Source of the DNA: Photobacterium alginatilyticum
GTDB lineage: Bacteria > Pseudomonadota > Gammaproteobacteria > Enterobacterales > Vibrionaceae
NCBI RefSeq assembly: GCF_009910675.1
Contig: NZ_RSEJ01000001.1
Span: 186,001 to 250,000, forward strand
DNA: 64,000 bases
Direction: 5' to 3'
Shown here: piece after piece, positions 63,929 through 64,000 of the stretch
Numbering within the stretch: position 1 is the first letter of the stretch
Layout: every line of letters starts with the position of its first letter
Made by a program: the position numbers and the translations under genes
The notes under the pieces: model-generated
Told to the model about the DNA's origin: nothing
Seen by the model: only the letters and a program-made list of their open reading frames with translations
Database searches by the model: none

Positions 63929-64000
63929 ATTGCCGGCTACTAGGCTGGCAATAACAATTCTCTCCGGCATACAGAGCCGGATCTCCCCATTTTGTGAAAT

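Overview
The window looks like chromosomal DNA of a marine gammaproteobacterium of the Vibrionaceae, most likely Photobacterium or a close relative. The signs are a VC1264-type Fur-controlled imelysin operon, a VF530-family protein, DUF1456 and DUF2982 proteins, a bio operon followed by htpX, a complete uhp system, and an mlc gene very similar to the enterobacterial one. I see no rRNA, CRISPR array, transposase, integrase or phage gene. The content is core genome with several accessory pockets. The genus is inferred from protein resemblance only.

Region by region. Positions 0.1-2.3 kb hold a TSUP permease that overlaps a convergent LysR gene, then a MarR regulator. Positions 2.6-7.6 kb hold a Fur-boxed operon of exported proteins: imelysin IrpA, di-haem oxidoreductase, imelysin-like lipoprotein, and a Tat-exported DUF1513 protein. 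Positions 7.8-25.2 kb keep the Escherichia coli order ldtD-mepK-ycbL-aspC-asnS, but a uhpT-uhpABC hexose-phosphate block and several small genes sit between ycbL and aspC. An MFS sugar transporter with a CRP site, a VF530 protein, a DUF1456 protein and an unknown protein sit between aspC and asnS. Positions 25-35 kb hold a chemoreceptor with a haem-c motif in its sensor domain, a very large unknown lipoprotein, queE, mlc and a second chemoreceptor. Positions 35-40.7 kb hold a small unknown protein, an exported AGE-like protein, a tyrosine-decarboxylase-like enzyme and a LysR regulator. Positions 40.7-45.4 kb are a lactate operon, lldP-lutABC. Positions 45.7-56.8 kb hold a DCC-family protein behind a possible Fur box, a LON-domain protein, divergent bioA/bioBFCD, a membrane protein, a 53-residue small protein, htpX, a FeeM-like acyltransferase and an aldose dehydrogenase. 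Positions 56.8-64 kb hold a MocR/PdxR regulator divergent from an EamA exporter, tRNA-Ser(UGA), and a four-gene unit (monooxygenase, SnoaL-like, peroxiredoxin-like, hydrolase lipoprotein) divergent from a LysR gene.

Carbon use is a visible theme. UhpT/ABC handles hexose phosphates, Mlc is the glucose-PTS regulator, CRP-like sites lie before uhpT, mlc and the MFS gene, and lldP-lutABC oxidises lactate. The second theme is iron and the cell envelope: the Fur operon and the haem-c chemoreceptor on one side, and LdtD, MepK and HtpX on the other. The parts most likely to hide undescribed biology are the LysR-flanked four-gene unit at 60.1-63.9 kb, the lone FeeM-like enzyme, the haem-c chemoreceptor, the lone tyrosine decarboxylase and the 936-residue lipoprotein. 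No single locus is clearly a new defence or mobile system.
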